A DNA stretch of 64,000 nucleotides from Gammaproteobacteria bacterium HGW-Gammaproteobacteria-13 (GCA_002840155.1 PGZH01000005.1:1-64000), one strand, 5' to 3'. Shown: positions 10,964 to 20,001, counted from the first letter of the stretch. Program-made: numbers and translations. Notes: a model not told the origin generated them from the sequence alone.

Positions 10964-11343
10964 ATCCACACCCCCAGCAGCACGATCACGATCGTCGACA
11001 CGACGAGAACGATTTTCGAACCCAGCTTGCCGCCTTCCAGCGTCTCACCGATGCCCATGTCCATGATCAAGTGGCGAATACCGGCCACCAGGTGGTACAG
11101 CAGAGCGGACATCAGACCCCAAATCACAAATTTGGCCAGCGGGCTGGTCAAGCACTCTTTCACCTCGGCAAAACCTTCTGCAGATGCCAGCGATTTGTCG
11201 AGCCCGTACAGCAGCACGGCAATGCCGAAAAACAGAATGATTCCAGAAACACGATGAAGGAATGACGTAACGCCAGTGATAGGAAGTTTGATCGTCCTAA
11301 GGTCGAGGTTTACAGGTCTTTGGCTATTCACGGCTTTTATCAC
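10957..11343 (-). CDS. sdhC: Succinate dehydrogenase cytochrome b556 subunit
   Basis: The 128-aa protein begins MIKAVNSQRPVNLDL, has three membrane helices and carries the SdhC signature HRVSGIILF and the heme-ligand region YHLVAGIRHLIMD (His near residue 84). The start is GTG at 11343, preceded by TAGGGG with an 8-nt spacer. It is the first gene of the leftward sdh-suc block and is divergent from gltA. The promoter is annotated separately. Confidence 0.94.
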   Translation of the reverse strand: MIKAVNSQRPVNLDLRTIKLPITGVTSFLHRVSGIILFFGIAVLLYGLDKSLASAEGFAEVKECLTSPLAKFVIWGLMSALLYHLVAGIRHLIMDMGIGETLEGGKLGSKIVLVVSTIVIVLLGVWIW

Positions 11344-11490
11344 ACTGAGAGCCCCTAACTATCAGGGCAAAGTTGTCGGGAAGTGCACTGGTCAGGTACC
11401 CATCACCCAAGGAGTGACAACTACCAAAAGACAGGCTAAAGCCCTTGGTAGCTGGGCGCAGAGTATAGACAGTTAGGTTACTAATGACAA
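11344..11490 (-). promoter_or_regulatory. sdhC promoter and leader
   Basis: On the minus strand a sigma-70-like promoter has -35 TTGTCA (11485-11490) and -10 TATACT (11462-11467), with a 17-bp spacer. This gives a leader of about 110 nt before the sdhC GTG. The leader holds a stem-loop: CTACCAA (11421-11427) pairs with TTGGTAG (11445-11451), with GGC/GCC pairing nested inside. The whole 348-bp sdhC-gltA gap (11344-11691) contains only promoters and leaders. I see no gene in it. Confidence 0.7.
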
Positions 11491-11604
11491 CGCAAAGCCC
11501 CCTACCTAAAAGCGCATTGCACACCTCTAATAAATGGCGTAAAGAGCCGCTTTAAAAGCCCAAAAACCACCCGCAAACCCTTCTGCCGCCTGGGTTTTCG
11601 CAAA

Positions 11605-11632
11605 TTGACATTCGAATTTATCTCACTATAGT
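11605..11632 (+). promoter_or_regulatory. gltA promoter
   Basis: -35 TTGACA (11605-11610) and -10 TATAGT (11627-11632) are separated by 16 bp. The -10 sits in the palindrome CACTATAGTG. Transcription would begin near 11639, giving a leader of about 50 nt. Confidence 0.7.
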
Positions 11633-11691
11633 GGTGCGGGCCCTGCGTGGGGGGCAGTCAGATGATTTCAAGCATAACTAGGAGGCCAAAC

Positions 11692-12966
11692 ATGGCTGAC
11701 AAAAAAGCGCAGTTGATCATCGAGGGCGCAGCCCCCGTCGAGCTGCCCATTTTAACCGGCACCGTTGGTCCCGATGTAATTGACGTGCGGGGCTTAACCG
11801 CCACGGGCCGTTTCACATTTGATCCTGGCTTTATGTCCACCGCCTCGTGCGAGTCGAAGATCACCTACATCGACGGCGACCAGGGCATCCTGCTGCATCG
11901 CGGCTACCCCATCGAACAGCTGGCAGAGCAATCCGATTACCTGGAAACCTGCTACCTGCTGCTGAACGGCGAACTGCCGAACGCAGAAGAGAAAGCCAAG
12001 TTCGTCAGCACCATCAAGAACCACACTATGGTTCACGAGCAACTGAAGACCTTCTTCAACGGCTTCCGCCGTGACGCTCACCCGATGGCCATCATGTGCG
12101 GTGTAGTCGGTGCCCTCTCGGCCTTCTACCACGACTCACTGGACATCAATAACCCGCATCACCGCGAAGTGTCGGCCATGCGCCTGATCGCCAAGATGCC
12201 AACCATCGCCGCCATGACCTACAAGTACTCCATGGGTCAGCCGATGATGTATCCGCGTAACGACCTGAACTATGCGGAAAACTTCCTGCACATGATGTTC
12301 AACACCCCGTGCGAGATCAAACCGATCAGCCCGGTGCTGGCCAAGGCCATGGATAAGATCTTTATCCTGCACGCCGACCATGAGCAGAACGCGTCGACCT
12401 CCACCGTACGTCTGGCCGGTTCCTCGGGCGCCAACCCGTTCGCCTGTATCGCCGCCGGTATAGCAGCCCTCTGGGGCCCAGCGCACGGCGGCGCCAACGA
12501 GGCCGTACTGAGCATGCTGGATGAGATTGGCGATGTTTCCAACATCGACAAGTTCATCGCCAAGGCCAAGGACAAGAACGATCCGTTCAAACTCATGGGC
12601 TTCGGTCATCGCGTTTACAAAAACCGCGACCCACGCGCCACCGTGATGAAGCAGACCTGCGACGAAGTACTGAAAGAGCTGGGCATCAAGAACGATCCAC
12701 AGCTGGAACTGGCGATGCGTCTGGAAGAAATCGCCCTGACCGACCCGTACTTCAAAGAGCGCAACCTGTACCCGAACGTCGACTTCTACTCGGGCATCAT
12801 CCTCAAGGCCATCGGTATTCCGACCAGCATGTTCACCGTGATCTTCGCCCTGGCGCGGACTGTCGGCTGGATCTCGCACTGGAAAGAAATGCTCTCCAGC
12901 CCGTACAAGATTGGCCGTCCACGCCAGCTGTACACCGGCTACCCGCAGCGCGACCTGAAGAAGTAA
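11692..12966 (+). CDS. gltA: Citrate synthase
   Basis: This 424-aa type II citrate synthase condenses acetyl-CoA with oxaloacetate, the entry step of the TCA cycle. Catalytic features are visible: the [14 protein letters not shown] stretch, [25 protein letters not shown] (active-site His), [13 protein letters not shown] (active-site His) and the Asp in [10 protein letters not shown] chose ATG 11692 because the perfect Shine-Dalgarno AGGAGG lies 6 nt before it. An upstream in-frame start at 11647 lacks one. The C-terminus ([11 protein letters not shown]) is a few residues shorter than in P. aeruginosa. The strong terminator at 12984 follows. Confidence 0.97.
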   Translation: MADKKAQLIIEGAAPVELPILTGTVGPDVIDVRGLTATGRFTFDPGFMSTASCESKITYIDGDQGILLHRGYPIEQLAEQSDYLETCYLLLNGELPNAEEKAKFVSTIKNHTMVHEQLKTFFNGFRRDAHPMAIMCGVVGALSAFYHDSLDINNPHHREVSAMRLIAKMPTIAAMTYKYSMGQPMMYPRNDLNYAENFLHMMFNTPCEIKPISPVLAKAMDKIFILHADHEQNASTSTVRLAGSSGANPFACIAAGIAALWGPAHGGANEAVLSMLDEIGDVSNIDKFIAKAKDKNDPFKLMGFGHRVYKNRDPRATVMKQTCDEVLKELGIKNDPQLELAMRLEEIALTDPYFKERNLYPNVDFYSGIILKAIGIPTSMFTVIFALARTVGWISHWKEMLSSPYKIGRPRQLYTGYPQRDLKK

Positions 12967-12983
12967 TTCAGCTCTCGCCGCAC

Positions 12984-13013
12984 AAAAAGGCTGCCCTCGG
13001 GCAGCCTTTTTAT
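12984..13013 (+). terminator. gltA terminator (probably bidirectional)
   Basis: AAAAAGGCTGCCC pairs with GGGCAGCCTTTTT across a 2-nt loop. T-runs on both strands mean it could also stop transcription of the convergent START-domain gene. Confidence 0.9.
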
Positions 13014-13032
13014 TGCGCTGAATAAACCAGCT

Positions 13033-13638
13033 TTACGGCTGTTCAGCCAACTGACGCAGCCCCTGCAAGGTATTGAATGGCGCATCCACAACAAAGCTAT
13101 TGGCCAACCAGGCCGGTACGCTGCCGCCCGGCTCAGAATGCACCTCGTAGATCACCTCGATTTCACCTTCGTGCGGCGTAAGGCTCCAGAAGCCTTCCAC
13201 CTTACTCACCCGCACAAAGCCTTGCTGCGGCGGTAAATAGTCCGCCACGCCATGCAAAGTGCGGGTTACCCGACCATCAGCATCACGCGTGGTAGTGACC
13301 TGCAGGATCGAATCACGCGGCTGTACCGGCCAGGGCGTATGGAAACGGCTGTAGGCCCAGCTTAGATCGCCCTCATGCTTGAGCAGTTTCTGCTCACTGC
13401 AGGCATGAATCCAGGCGCAGGCCGCACTGACATCATCCTGCAGGGCCAACAAACGTGGCATATCCGCTCGTATACGGGTGACACCACGAAACGCCTGAAA
13501 GCTTGAGCCCGGGATCTGCTGCAAATAGACCTGAATACCCGCCTCATCCTTGACCAGACGCCATTGCGCCGCCTGCGCACCGCTCACCGCCAGCAACGCG
13601 GCAAGCCCCAAGAGCAGCCCTGTAAACCGCACCATCAT
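13033..13638 (-). CDS. START domain-containing secreted protein
   Basis: The 201-aa product has a signal peptide (MMVRFTGLLLGLAALLAVSG, cleavage near AQA-AQW), so it is probably periplasmic. The rest matches the START/lipid-binding fold found in many Pseudomonas proteins of this size. The C-terminal half contains GFVRVSKVEGFWSLTP and a long run of alternating strands ending in VVDAPFNTLQGLRQ. The ligand is not evident. It is convergent with gltA. Family assignment is from recognised sequence style and the function is not known. Confidence 0.75.
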   Translation of the reverse strand: MMVRFTGLLLGLAALLAVSGAQAAQWRLVKDEAGIQVYLQQIPGSSFQAFRGVTRIRADMPRLLALQDDVSAACAWIHACSEQKLLKHEGDLSWAYSRFHTPWPVQPRDSILQVTTTRDADGRVTRTLHGVADYLPPQQGFVRVSKVEGFWSLTPHEGEIEVIYEVHSEPGGSVPAWLANSFVVDAPFNTLQGLRQLAEQP

Positions 13639-13671
13639 GCCTCCGGCAGCCGAGAACTTTGCGCCACAGTA

Positions 13672-13932
13672 TCAGACTGCAACTGCCGTGCTCTGCTCCA
13701 GCCAGCCAATCAACTGCAGGGCCTCTGCGGTATTGCTGCCGCACACATACTCGGCGGCATGAAATGCCGAGCACACGGCAGGTCGCTCAGGCTGGCCGAA
13801 GATCAGGCAGTAGTTATTGGCATCCAGCTGCACGCAACGCACACCCGCCGGCTTGCCATCGGGCATACCCGGGATGGGAGAACTGATAGAAGGGGCAATG
13901 CAGCAGGCGCCGCAGCCGGCACGGCAATTCAT
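13672..13932 (-). CDS. YkgJ-family cysteine cluster protein
   Basis: The 86-aa product starts MNCRAGCGACC, with CxxxCxxCC, and has further cysteines in RCVQLD, NYCLIF, AVCSAF and YVCGS. This is the pattern of the YkgJ zinc/iron-binding cysteine-cluster family (CxxCxxxC-type). The biochemical role of the family is not established. It lies between the START-domain gene and the kinase on the same strand, 33 nt upstream of the former. Confidence 0.85.
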   Translation of the reverse strand: MNCRAGCGACCIAPSISSPIPGMPDGKPAGVRCVQLDANNYCLIFGQPERPAVCSAFHAAEYVCGSNTAEALQLIGWLEQSTAVAV

Positions 13933-14021
13933 GACAGGGGGACCTCAAACACAACGGCACGGAGTACAGGCCGACGATTCTACGCAGGCGCAGGCGGCTT
14001 GACAGCCGACCAGGTGCAGAT

Positions 14022-15917
14022 TCAGGCGAGCGGTAGGCGCAGGCGAAACTGCGTGCCCTGCCCCGGCGCGCTGCGTACCTGCAGCTCTGCGCCGAGAATA
14101 TCCACCGCCAACTGATGGGTGATATGCAGACCAAGCCCAGTGCCGCCGCGTCCACGACGGGTGGTAAAGAACGGGTCGAAGATCTTCGCCAGCACGTCAT
14201 CACTCATGCCGTCACCGTTATCGCTGACAGCAATCACGCATTCGTGGCGCATTTCATCGTGCTCAACCCTGACCGTCACCACGCCGTTCATGCCCGAATC
14301 GAAAGCATGGATCAGCGCATTGTCGATCAGGTTCTGCAGAATCTGCCCCAGAGGCCCTGGATAGCTGTCGAGCATCAGACTCTGCGGCAACTCCAGCTGC
14401 ACCCGATGGTTTGACTGCTTGAGCTTGGGGGTGAACAGCAACATGACTTCGCCAACCAACTCGACCAGATCAAAGCGGCGCCGCTCGGTACTCGCGCGGT
14501 CGCTGGCCAGTTGCTTGAAGGCCCGGGTCAGCTGCGCCATGCGCGTCAGGCTGTTGAGGATGATTGCCAGGCCTTCATCATTGCGCTGCACAAAGCGCTC
14601 CAGCGCCGAACGCTGCAGTCCCTCACCGAGGCTCTTCTGCAGACTCTGATTGCCTTTATCGAGGGTGGACGCCGCCATGCTGGCGGCGCCAATCGGCGTA
14701 TTCAGCTCATGCGCCACACCAGCGACTAAGGTGCCCAACGAAGATAGTTTTTCCGCCTGGATCAAGGCGCCGCGCGTGCGCTGCAGCTGTTCCACCGTGT
14801 CGCGCAGCTCAGTATTGCTCTGCTGCAACGCCTGGCTACTGACTTCCAACGCCTCGCGCACCTGATTACGTTCGAACTCCGCCAAGCCCAGACGCAAGAC
14901 CACCAGTAGACCGAGAGAGAGCATCACACAAACGAACAGCATCACCTGCCAGAGCACTTGCCCACGCAACCCTTGGATTTGCTCCAGAGGCAGGTGCGAG
15001 ACCAGCAACCAGTACTCACCCGCTACCGCGTCTTGGCCACTGCCCTGGTAGGGATCGAACGTATTGAAAGCCCAATAGCCGCCACTGTCGCTAAACACGC
15101 CATTGCGTGTGGCCTGCATACGTCGCCAGCTATCGGGAAAGCGGCTGGCCAGGGTCGCCTCAGGCTTGCCCAGGGCAAAGCCCCAGGCATCCTGCGCATC
15201 GGCGGCGAGCATCCAGTAGCCTTCATGATCGACCAAGGTCAGGTTGTTGCCATAACTCTTGGACACCTGAGCCAAACGCTGCAGCAGCACTTGCCCCAGG
15301 TAATTGAGGATCAGAATGCCGCGGCGCTTGCCCTCATCATCAAAAATCGGCTCAGCGCCGCGCAGGGTGGGTTTGAGCGGTTGCTCGACGACGCCGGAGT
15401 CGGCATTCAGATCAAAGCGCGAGAGGTAGAACGCGTCCTGGGGCAGGTTCATGGTTTCCACGAAGTAGTACTGCTGCGCCTGGTTGTGCAATTGCGTCTG
15501 ATCGCGCGCCAGCGACTCACCATCGCGCCAATCGACCCGCACCTGCTCCGCGCCGCGCTCATCCAGCCAACGAATTTGGTCGTAAACCCTGCTGCTGCGG
15601 GCGAACTCGACAAACAGCTGACTCAGGGCATGCCGGTTGTCCGCACTAGGGTCACGCAGCACCTCGGCCAACAGCGGTTGCTGCGTAAGAAATTGCAGAT
15701 TGCCGCGCAAGGTCGCCAGGTGCCGATTGAGCACGCCGACGCCCTCGTTCAGGCTGATCTGCTGATCACGCAGCAGCGGCTCAAGCCGCGCATCCAGCAG
15801 GCGCTCATAGAGCAGCGCCATCAACAGCAGGATCAGCAGCGTCCATGGCACAAATAGCAGCAACAGGTTGCGCCTGACCGGCTGCGACAACAGCTTACTG
15901 CGCCAGGATTGCTGCAT
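14022..15917 (-). CDS. Membrane sensor histidine kinase
   Basis: The 631-aa product has an N-terminal membrane helix (about residues 18-40), a large periplasmic sensor region (about 45-320) that looks Cache-like, a second helix (about 326-346), a coiled-coil linker (QALQQSNTELRDTVEQLQ), and a kinase core. The phospho-acceptor histidine is in GVAHELNTPIG (about residue 400). The ATPase domain carries NLIDNALIHAF (N box), SDNGDGM (G1), FDPFFTTRRG (F box) and GGTGLGLHI (G2). Its ATG shares one base with the stop codon of the response-regulator gene (TGATG), so the two proteins are almost certainly a cognate pair. The signal is unknown. Confidence 0.9.
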   Translation of the reverse strand: MQQSWRSKLLSQPVRRNLLLLFVPWTLLILLLMALLYERLLDARLEPLLRDQQISLNEGVGVLNRHLATLRGNLQFLTQQPLLAEVLRDPSADNRHALSQLFVEFARSSRVYDQIRWLDERGAEQVRVDWRDGESLARDQTQLHNQAQQYYFVETMNLPQDAFYLSRFDLNADSGVVEQPLKPTLRGAEPIFDDEGKRRGILILNYLGQVLLQRLAQVSKSYGNNLTLVDHEGYWMLAADAQDAWGFALGKPEATLASRFPDSWRRMQATRNGVFSDSGGYWAFNTFDPYQGSGQDAVAGEYWLLVSHLPLEQIQGLRGQVLWQVMLFVCVMLSLGLLVVLRLGLAEFERNQVREALEVSSQALQQSNTELRDTVEQLQRTRGALIQAEKLSSLGTLVAGVAHELNTPIGAASMAASTLDKGNQSLQKSLGEGLQRSALERFVQRNDEGLAIILNSLTRMAQLTRAFKQLASDRASTERRRFDLVELVGEVMLLFTPKLKQSNHRVQLELPQSLMLDSYPGPLGQILQNLIDNALIHAFDSGMNGVVTVRVEHDEMRHECVIAVSDNGDGMSDDVLAKIFDPFFTTRRGRGGTGLGLHITHQLAVDILGAELQVRSAPGQGTQFRLRLPLA

Positions 15918-18145
15918 CAGGCCGGGCGCTCCGGCCAGTCACTCAGCCAGTTGAGTAAGTCGGCGCAGGCCATCGGTTTGGCAAACAGATAGCCCTGCGC
16001 CTGCCGACAGCCATGGCCGAGAATCCAGTCAGCCTGCTGCTGGGTCTCCACGCCTTCGGCAATCACCTGCATGCCGACCCGCGCGGCGATCTGGATCACC
16101 GCCTCGGCGATCATCTGCTGGTCGCTGACTTCGCCGATTTCCAGAACAAAACTGCGGTCGATTTTCAACCGATCGGCCGGCAGCAAACGCAGGTAGCTGA
16201 GCGATGAGAAGCCGGTACCGAAGTCATCAATGGCCACTTCAACGCCCATGGCGCGCAGCGCCCGCAGTTTTTCGCAGACCGTATCAAAGGTGCGCATGGC
16301 CACCGATTCGGTAATTTCCACCTCGATCTGCTCAGGCAATACCCCGGCCGCCTGCAGGTGCGAATTGAACCGCTCGATAAAGTCATGCTGCAGCAGTTGC
16401 GGCGCGGAAACGTTGACCGCGACGCGGATCTGCGGGTAACCGGCATCGGCCAGCTGTTTGGCCGCCTGCAGGGCCAAACGCATCAGCAGATCGCCCAGCG
16501 GCAAGATGTAACCGGTGGCCTCGGCCAGGGGGATAAAACTCAGCGGCGGGACCATCTTGCCGTCGGCCTTGCGCCAGCGCGCCAGGGCTTCCACACCGGT
16601 GACGCGGCGGGTTTTCAGGTCGATCTGCGGCTGCAACTCAACGCTGATCTGCCCAGCCTCCACCGCATCGCGCAGGGCCAGCAGCATGCGGTAGGACTCG
16701 GCATGCGCACCCTGCAGGCGCGGATCATAGACCCCATGCTGGTCATGCCCCAGGCGTTTGGCCTGCTTCAGGGTCAGCAGTGCATCCTGCAGAGCCACGC
16801 TGGCACTGCCGGTAAAGTCGGCCAGGTGCATGGTCACGCTGCTCAGGCTATGCACCTGGCCCAGCTCATAGGGGCGTTTATGCCGGCGAAACAGCGCCAC
16901 CACTTCAGCGGCATTGACCTGCGTTTGCGGGCCGAGGATGGCAAACAGGTCGTCACGCACCCGCGCAATCAGCACCTCATGGTTGAAGGCATCGCGCAGC
17001 TTCTTCGCCACCAGACCGAGGATGAAATCGCCATAACCGGTGCCAAAGGCGGTGTTGGCTCCGGAAAAATTGTCGATATCGATAAGCACCAGCACGCGCT
17101 GATCCTTGGCTTCGGACTTCAACGTCATGTCCAGCATGCGGATCAGCGCATTGCGGTTGGGGATCTTCAGCAGGTCGTCCTGGTAGGCCATTTCCTCCAG
17201 GCGGCTGAACAGCGCGACGTTGTACAGGCCACGGCTGATACTGGCGCTGAACACCTTGAGCAGCTCCAGCTCGGTGTCATCCAGCGTCCGCGCACTGTCG
17301 ATGTAGCAGGCGTAGTCCGAACCCGCCTGAAAGCGCGGAAAGAACAAGACCGTGCAGTCGCTCAGACGCAGGGTCTGCTGCGCCTGCAGGCATTGGCGCA
17401 CCGCCGCTGCGACCTGCGGCTGCAGCACGTCCAGATCGGCGTCAATGCTGTCGAAGAAGCGCCCGCTGGCGCTGACAATCCGCGCATTCGGTTCGGCCGT
17501 GGCGTCCCCTTCATCGGCGCGCACACAAACGATGCCCTCAGTCTGCAGATTAAGCAGCGAAGTGATTTCCGACAGAATCTTGGCCGACAGCTCGCGGGTA
17601 TTTTTTGAGCAGAACAACGCATTGCTCGACTCGACGATCATCTGCAAGCCACGCCGGGCGCTGGCTACAGCCCGGAGCTGAGCATAACCGCGCACCGCTG
17701 CGGTGAGCACCGTTAGCAAGCGCTCGGCGCTGAGTTCACTCTTGGTCCAATAGTCGTTGATGTCGTAATCACGCATCACTTCATGGGCCGGCGCCAGGCC
17801 TGGCTCGCCGGTCAGCATCACCACGCGGGTTTCGCGGTTGCCGATCACCTCACGCAGCGCCTTGATCAGGCGCAGACCGGCGTCTTCGGTTTCCATCACC
17901 ACATCGAGCAACACCAGGGCGATGTCATGGTGCTTGGCCAGGAGCATCGAGGCTTCACGGCAGCTGAACGCCTGGATCAGCTCAATGCGCCCGCCCAACA
18001 GTTCCAGTTCGCTCAGGGCAAAGGCGGTGGCGCGCTGGAAGTCGGCGTCATCATCAACCGCCAGTACGCGCCACACGGGCTGGCTGGTAGTGCCGGGAAG
18101 GTCGTCGCTGAATGCAAATTGATCATCCATGAACAGTGCCCGCAT
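15917..18145 (-). CDS. Response regulator with DUF3369, degenerate GGDEF and EAL domains
   Basis: The 742-aa product has a receiver domain (about residues 25-145) with the acidic pocket D31-D33, phospho-acceptor Asp81 in LLDVVME and conserved Lys135. This is followed by a DUF3369-like sensor region (about 165-320), a GGDEF-like domain (about 325-460) and an EAL domain (about 475-735). The GGDEF signature is replaced by GYGDF, so cyclase activity is unlikely. The EAL domain keeps GVEALARW, NVSAPQL, EITESVA, IDDFGTGFSS, LKIDRSFV and AEGVET, so c-di-GMP phosphodiesterase activity is expected. The start could instead be the ATG at 18130, as neither has a strong Shine-Dalgarno. It is the upstream gene of the kinase pair. 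Confidence 0.88.
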   Translation of the reverse strand: MRALFMDDQFAFSDDLPGTTSQPVWRVLAVDDDADFQRATAFALSELELLGGRIELIQAFSCREASMLLAKHHDIALVLLDVVMETEDAGLRLIKALREVIGNRETRVVMLTGEPGLAPAHEVMRDYDINDYWTKSELSAERLLTVLTAAVRGYAQLRAVASARRGLQMIVESSNALFCSKNTRELSAKILSEITSLLNLQTEGIVCVRADEGDATAEPNARIVSASGRFFDSIDADLDVLQPQVAAAVRQCLQAQQTLRLSDCTVLFFPRFQAGSDYACYIDSARTLDDTELELLKVFSASISRGLYNVALFSRLEEMAYQDDLLKIPNRNALIRMLDMTLKSEAKDQRVLVLIDIDNFSGANTAFGTGYGDFILGLVAKKLRDAFNHEVLIARVRDDLFAILGPQTQVNAAEVVALFRRHKRPYELGQVHSLSSVTMHLADFTGSASVALQDALLTLKQAKRLGHDQHGVYDPRLQGAHAESYRMLLALRDAVEAGQISVELQPQIDLKTRRVTGVEALARWRKADGKMVPPLSFIPLAEATGYILPLGDLLMRLALQAAKQLADAGYPQIRVAVNVSAPQLLQHDFIERFNSHLQAAGVLPEQIEVEITESVAMRTFDTVCEKLRALRAMGVEVAIDDFGTGFSSLSYLRLLPADRLKIDRSFVLEIGEVSDQQMIAEAVIQIAARVGMQVIAEGVETQQQADWILGHGCRQAQGYLFAKPMACADLLNWLSDWPERPA

Positions 18146-18176
18146 GCCTGAAGAGTGAGAACAGCGCCGAATCCTT

Positions 18177-18223
18177 ACTGGCTTTGAAGCCAGTATAGAC
18201 GGCTGTCCTCAGCTGCCAGTCAA
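18177..18223 (-). promoter_or_regulatory. Candidate promoter and palindrome upstream of the EAL response regulator
   Basis: On the minus strand TATACT (18192-18197) is a near-perfect -10. TTGACT (18218-18223) lies 20 bp upstream, which is too wide for a good sigma-70 promoter. Overlapping the expected start site is the palindrome ACTGGCTT (18177-18184) / AAGCCAGT (18187-18194), about 32 nt before the coding start. It could be an operator or a leader hairpin. Confidence 0.4.
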
Positions 18224-19089
18224 CGCTTGTTCAAGCGGGCAAACAGGCTGGACGTGTCCCAACGGCCGCCGCCCATGCCCTGCACATCGGCGTAGAACTG
18301 ATCGACCAGCGCGGTTACCGGCAGCTGCGCGCCATTGCTGCGGGCCTCGGCCAGCAGAATCGACAAGTCCTTGCGCATCCAGTCCACGGCAAAGCCGTGC
18401 TCGAATTCGCCGGCCAGCATGGTTTTGTGGCGATTTTCCAGCTGCCAGGACTGCGCCGCGCCCTTGCTGATCACCTCCATCGCACCGTGCGCGTCGAGCC
18501 CGGCGCACTGCGCAAAATGCAAAGCCTCGGACAAGCCCTGCACCAGGCCGGCGATGCATATCTGGTTAACCATTTTGGTCAGCTGACCGCTGCCGGCTTC
18601 GCCCATCAAGCGGGCCATGCGTGCATAGGCCTGAATAATCGGCTCAGCCTTGGCGTAGGTTGCAGCCGTACCGCCGACCATGATGGTCAACGCGCCATTC
18701 TGCGCCCCAGCCTGACCGCCGGATACCGGCGCATCGAGAAAACCCAGTTGCCGGGAAGCAGCCTGTTCGGCCAGTTCACGGGCGACCTGCGCCGAGGCTG
18801 TAGTGTGATCGACCAGCACCGCGCCGGGTTGCATACCGGCAAAGGCGCCCTGCTCGCCCAGCACCACGCCGCGCAAATCATCGTCATTGCCCACGCAGAC
18901 CATCACAAACTCAGCCCCCGCGGCCGCTTCACGCGGGGTTGCCGCGTGGCTGCCTGCGTATTCGGCGGCCCACTGCGCAGCCTTGGCGGCGGTGCGGTTG
19001 TACACACACACCTGATGCCCGGCGCGCGCCAGATGCCCGGCCATCGGGTAACCCATCACGCCCAGCCCGATAAACGCCAGCTTTGCCAT
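18220..19089 (-). CDS. NAD(P)-dependent oxidoreductase of the 3-hydroxyisobutyrate dehydrogenase family
   Basis: The 289-aa product has the N-terminal cofactor motif FIGLGVMGYPMAGHL, the substrate-binding DAPVSGGQAGAQNGALTIM segment, and the GSGQLTKMVNQ stretch containing the catalytic lysine of the beta-hydroxyacid dehydrogenase superfamily. Tartronate semialdehyde reductase, 3-hydroxyisobutyrate dehydrogenase and succinic-semialdehyde reductase are all possible. I chose ATG 19089 because AGAGGTGG lies just upstream and the product then begins at the nucleotide-binding strand. The frame is open for another 64 codons without family similarity. It runs in the same direction as the two-component genes. 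Confidence 0.87.
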   Translation of the reverse strand: MAKLAFIGLGVMGYPMAGHLARAGHQVCVYNRTAAKAAQWAAEYAGSHAATPREAAAGAEFVMVCVGNDDDLRGVVLGEQGAFAGMQPGAVLVDHTTASAQVARELAEQAASRQLGFLDAPVSGGQAGAQNGALTIMVGGTAATYAKAEPIIQAYARMARLMGEAGSGQLTKMVNQICIAGLVQGLSEALHFAQCAGLDAHGAMEVISKGAAQSWQLENRHKTMLAGEFEHGFAVDWMRKDLSILLAEARSNGAQLPVTALVDQFYADVQGMGGGRWDTSSLFARLNKR

Positions 19090-19247
19090 ATCCACCTCTA
19101 CCTTCATACGCCATCGACAGCGCACGTTTCTGCTTAACCCCATATCCCCGCTGCATGGCGGATACGAACCCGGCTGCAAGCATGCCCGCCACATGGGGCC
19201 AGCGCCAGTACAGCCATAGGGCAAAACTGTATGGATAGGCTCACCTA

Positions 19248-19389
19248 GCAGGCCGTTGAAAAACGTAGGCGAGGCAGGCAAGACAAGGCAAAAACGGCCG
19301 AGGAAGCGGAGTTTACGAGCTGTAAATGAGCATTCCGAGGCCGTTTTTAACGCAGTATTGCCAACGCAGGTAGTTTTTCAACGGCCTGC
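19248..19389. repeat. Palindromic dispersed element, copy A
   Basis: The 142-bp element has a perfect 17-bp terminal inverted repeat (GCAGGCCGTTGAAAAAC at 19248-19264 and its complement at 19373-19389). Its 59-nt core hairpin runs from AAAAACGGCC (19290) to GGCCGTTTTT (19348), with the conserved inner AGTTTAC/TGTAAAT arms and a 4-nt loop. It has no coding capacity. It occupies most of the 360-bp gap (19090-19449) between the reductase and the exonuclease. I see nothing else there apart from the two genes' 5' leaders. Copies B, C and D are listed below. Confidence 0.9.
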
Positions 19390-19449
19390 CAACAGGCTTT
19401 ACCCAACGCCGAAACTGCTTCCATACTCGCTGCACGCTAAGGAGGGCTT

Positions 19450-20001
19450 ATGCAGCATTGGCTGGTAATCGACCTGGAAGCCACCACCGAAGAAGGCGGT
19501 TGGCCGGTCACAGATATGGAAATCATCGAAATCGGCGCCAGTCTGGTCAACGCTGGCGGCCATGAAATCGAGTATTTCCAACGTTTTGTGCGGCCCACAC
19601 GACGCCCGCATTTGACCCATTTCTGTCGTCAGCTCACCCAAATCAGCCAAGCCGATGTCGATGCCGCCGCGCCACTCAGTGCGGTGTGGGCACAATTCGA
19701 ACGCTGGCTGCTGGCCCATCAAGCACAACTGGCGGGCTGGGCCAGCTGGGGCGACTACGACCGCCGCCAGTTCGAACAGGAATGGCGCGCCCATGGGCTG
19801 GAGAGTTACCTGAGCCAGATCCCGCATATCAACCTGAAAAAACGCTTTGCCGAAGCGCGTCAGCTGCCTAGCCCAATCGGCCTGAAAATGGCGCTGAATC
19901 TGGCGGGTTTGCAGTTCCAGGGCCAGCAGCACCGCGCCCTCACCGATGCGCGCAATACCGCCCGGCTGCTACCGCTGGTTTTGCCCGTGCAAAGCAGATG
20001 A
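19450..20001 (+). CDS. DEDDh-type 3'-5' exonuclease
   Basis: The 183-aa product matches the ERI1/KapD-like branch of DEDDh exonucleases. The metal ligands are visible: D8 and E10 in VIDLEATT, an Asp in [10 protein letters not shown], and His/Asp in [11 protein letters not shown]. The rest of the chain is the usual RNase-T-like fold without additional domains. It acts on single-stranded 3' ends. The natural substrate is unknown. The Shine-Dalgarno TAAGGAGG precedes the ATG by a few bases. It is followed by a terminator at 20092. Confidence 0.88.
   Translation: MQHWLVIDLEATTEEGGWPVTDMEIIEIGASLVNAGGHEIEYFQRFVRPTRRPHLTHFCRQLTQISQADVDAAAPLSAVWAQFERWLLAHQAQLAGWASWGDYDRRQFEQEWRAHGLESYLSQIPHINLKKRFAEARQLPSPIGLKMALNLAGLQFQGQQHRALTDARNTARLLPLVLPVQSR

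Noticed and set aside
14022..15917. A broken or frameshifted kinase, because the response regulator overlaps it
   Set aside because: The overlap is a single-base TGATG junction typical of translationally coupled genes. All kinase boxes are intact.
19248..19389. The palindromic elements as CRISPR repeats, tRNA genes or insertion sequences
   Set aside because: The four copies are tens of kilobases apart with no spacers, they show no cloverleaf or anticodon arm, and none holds an open frame for a transposase.
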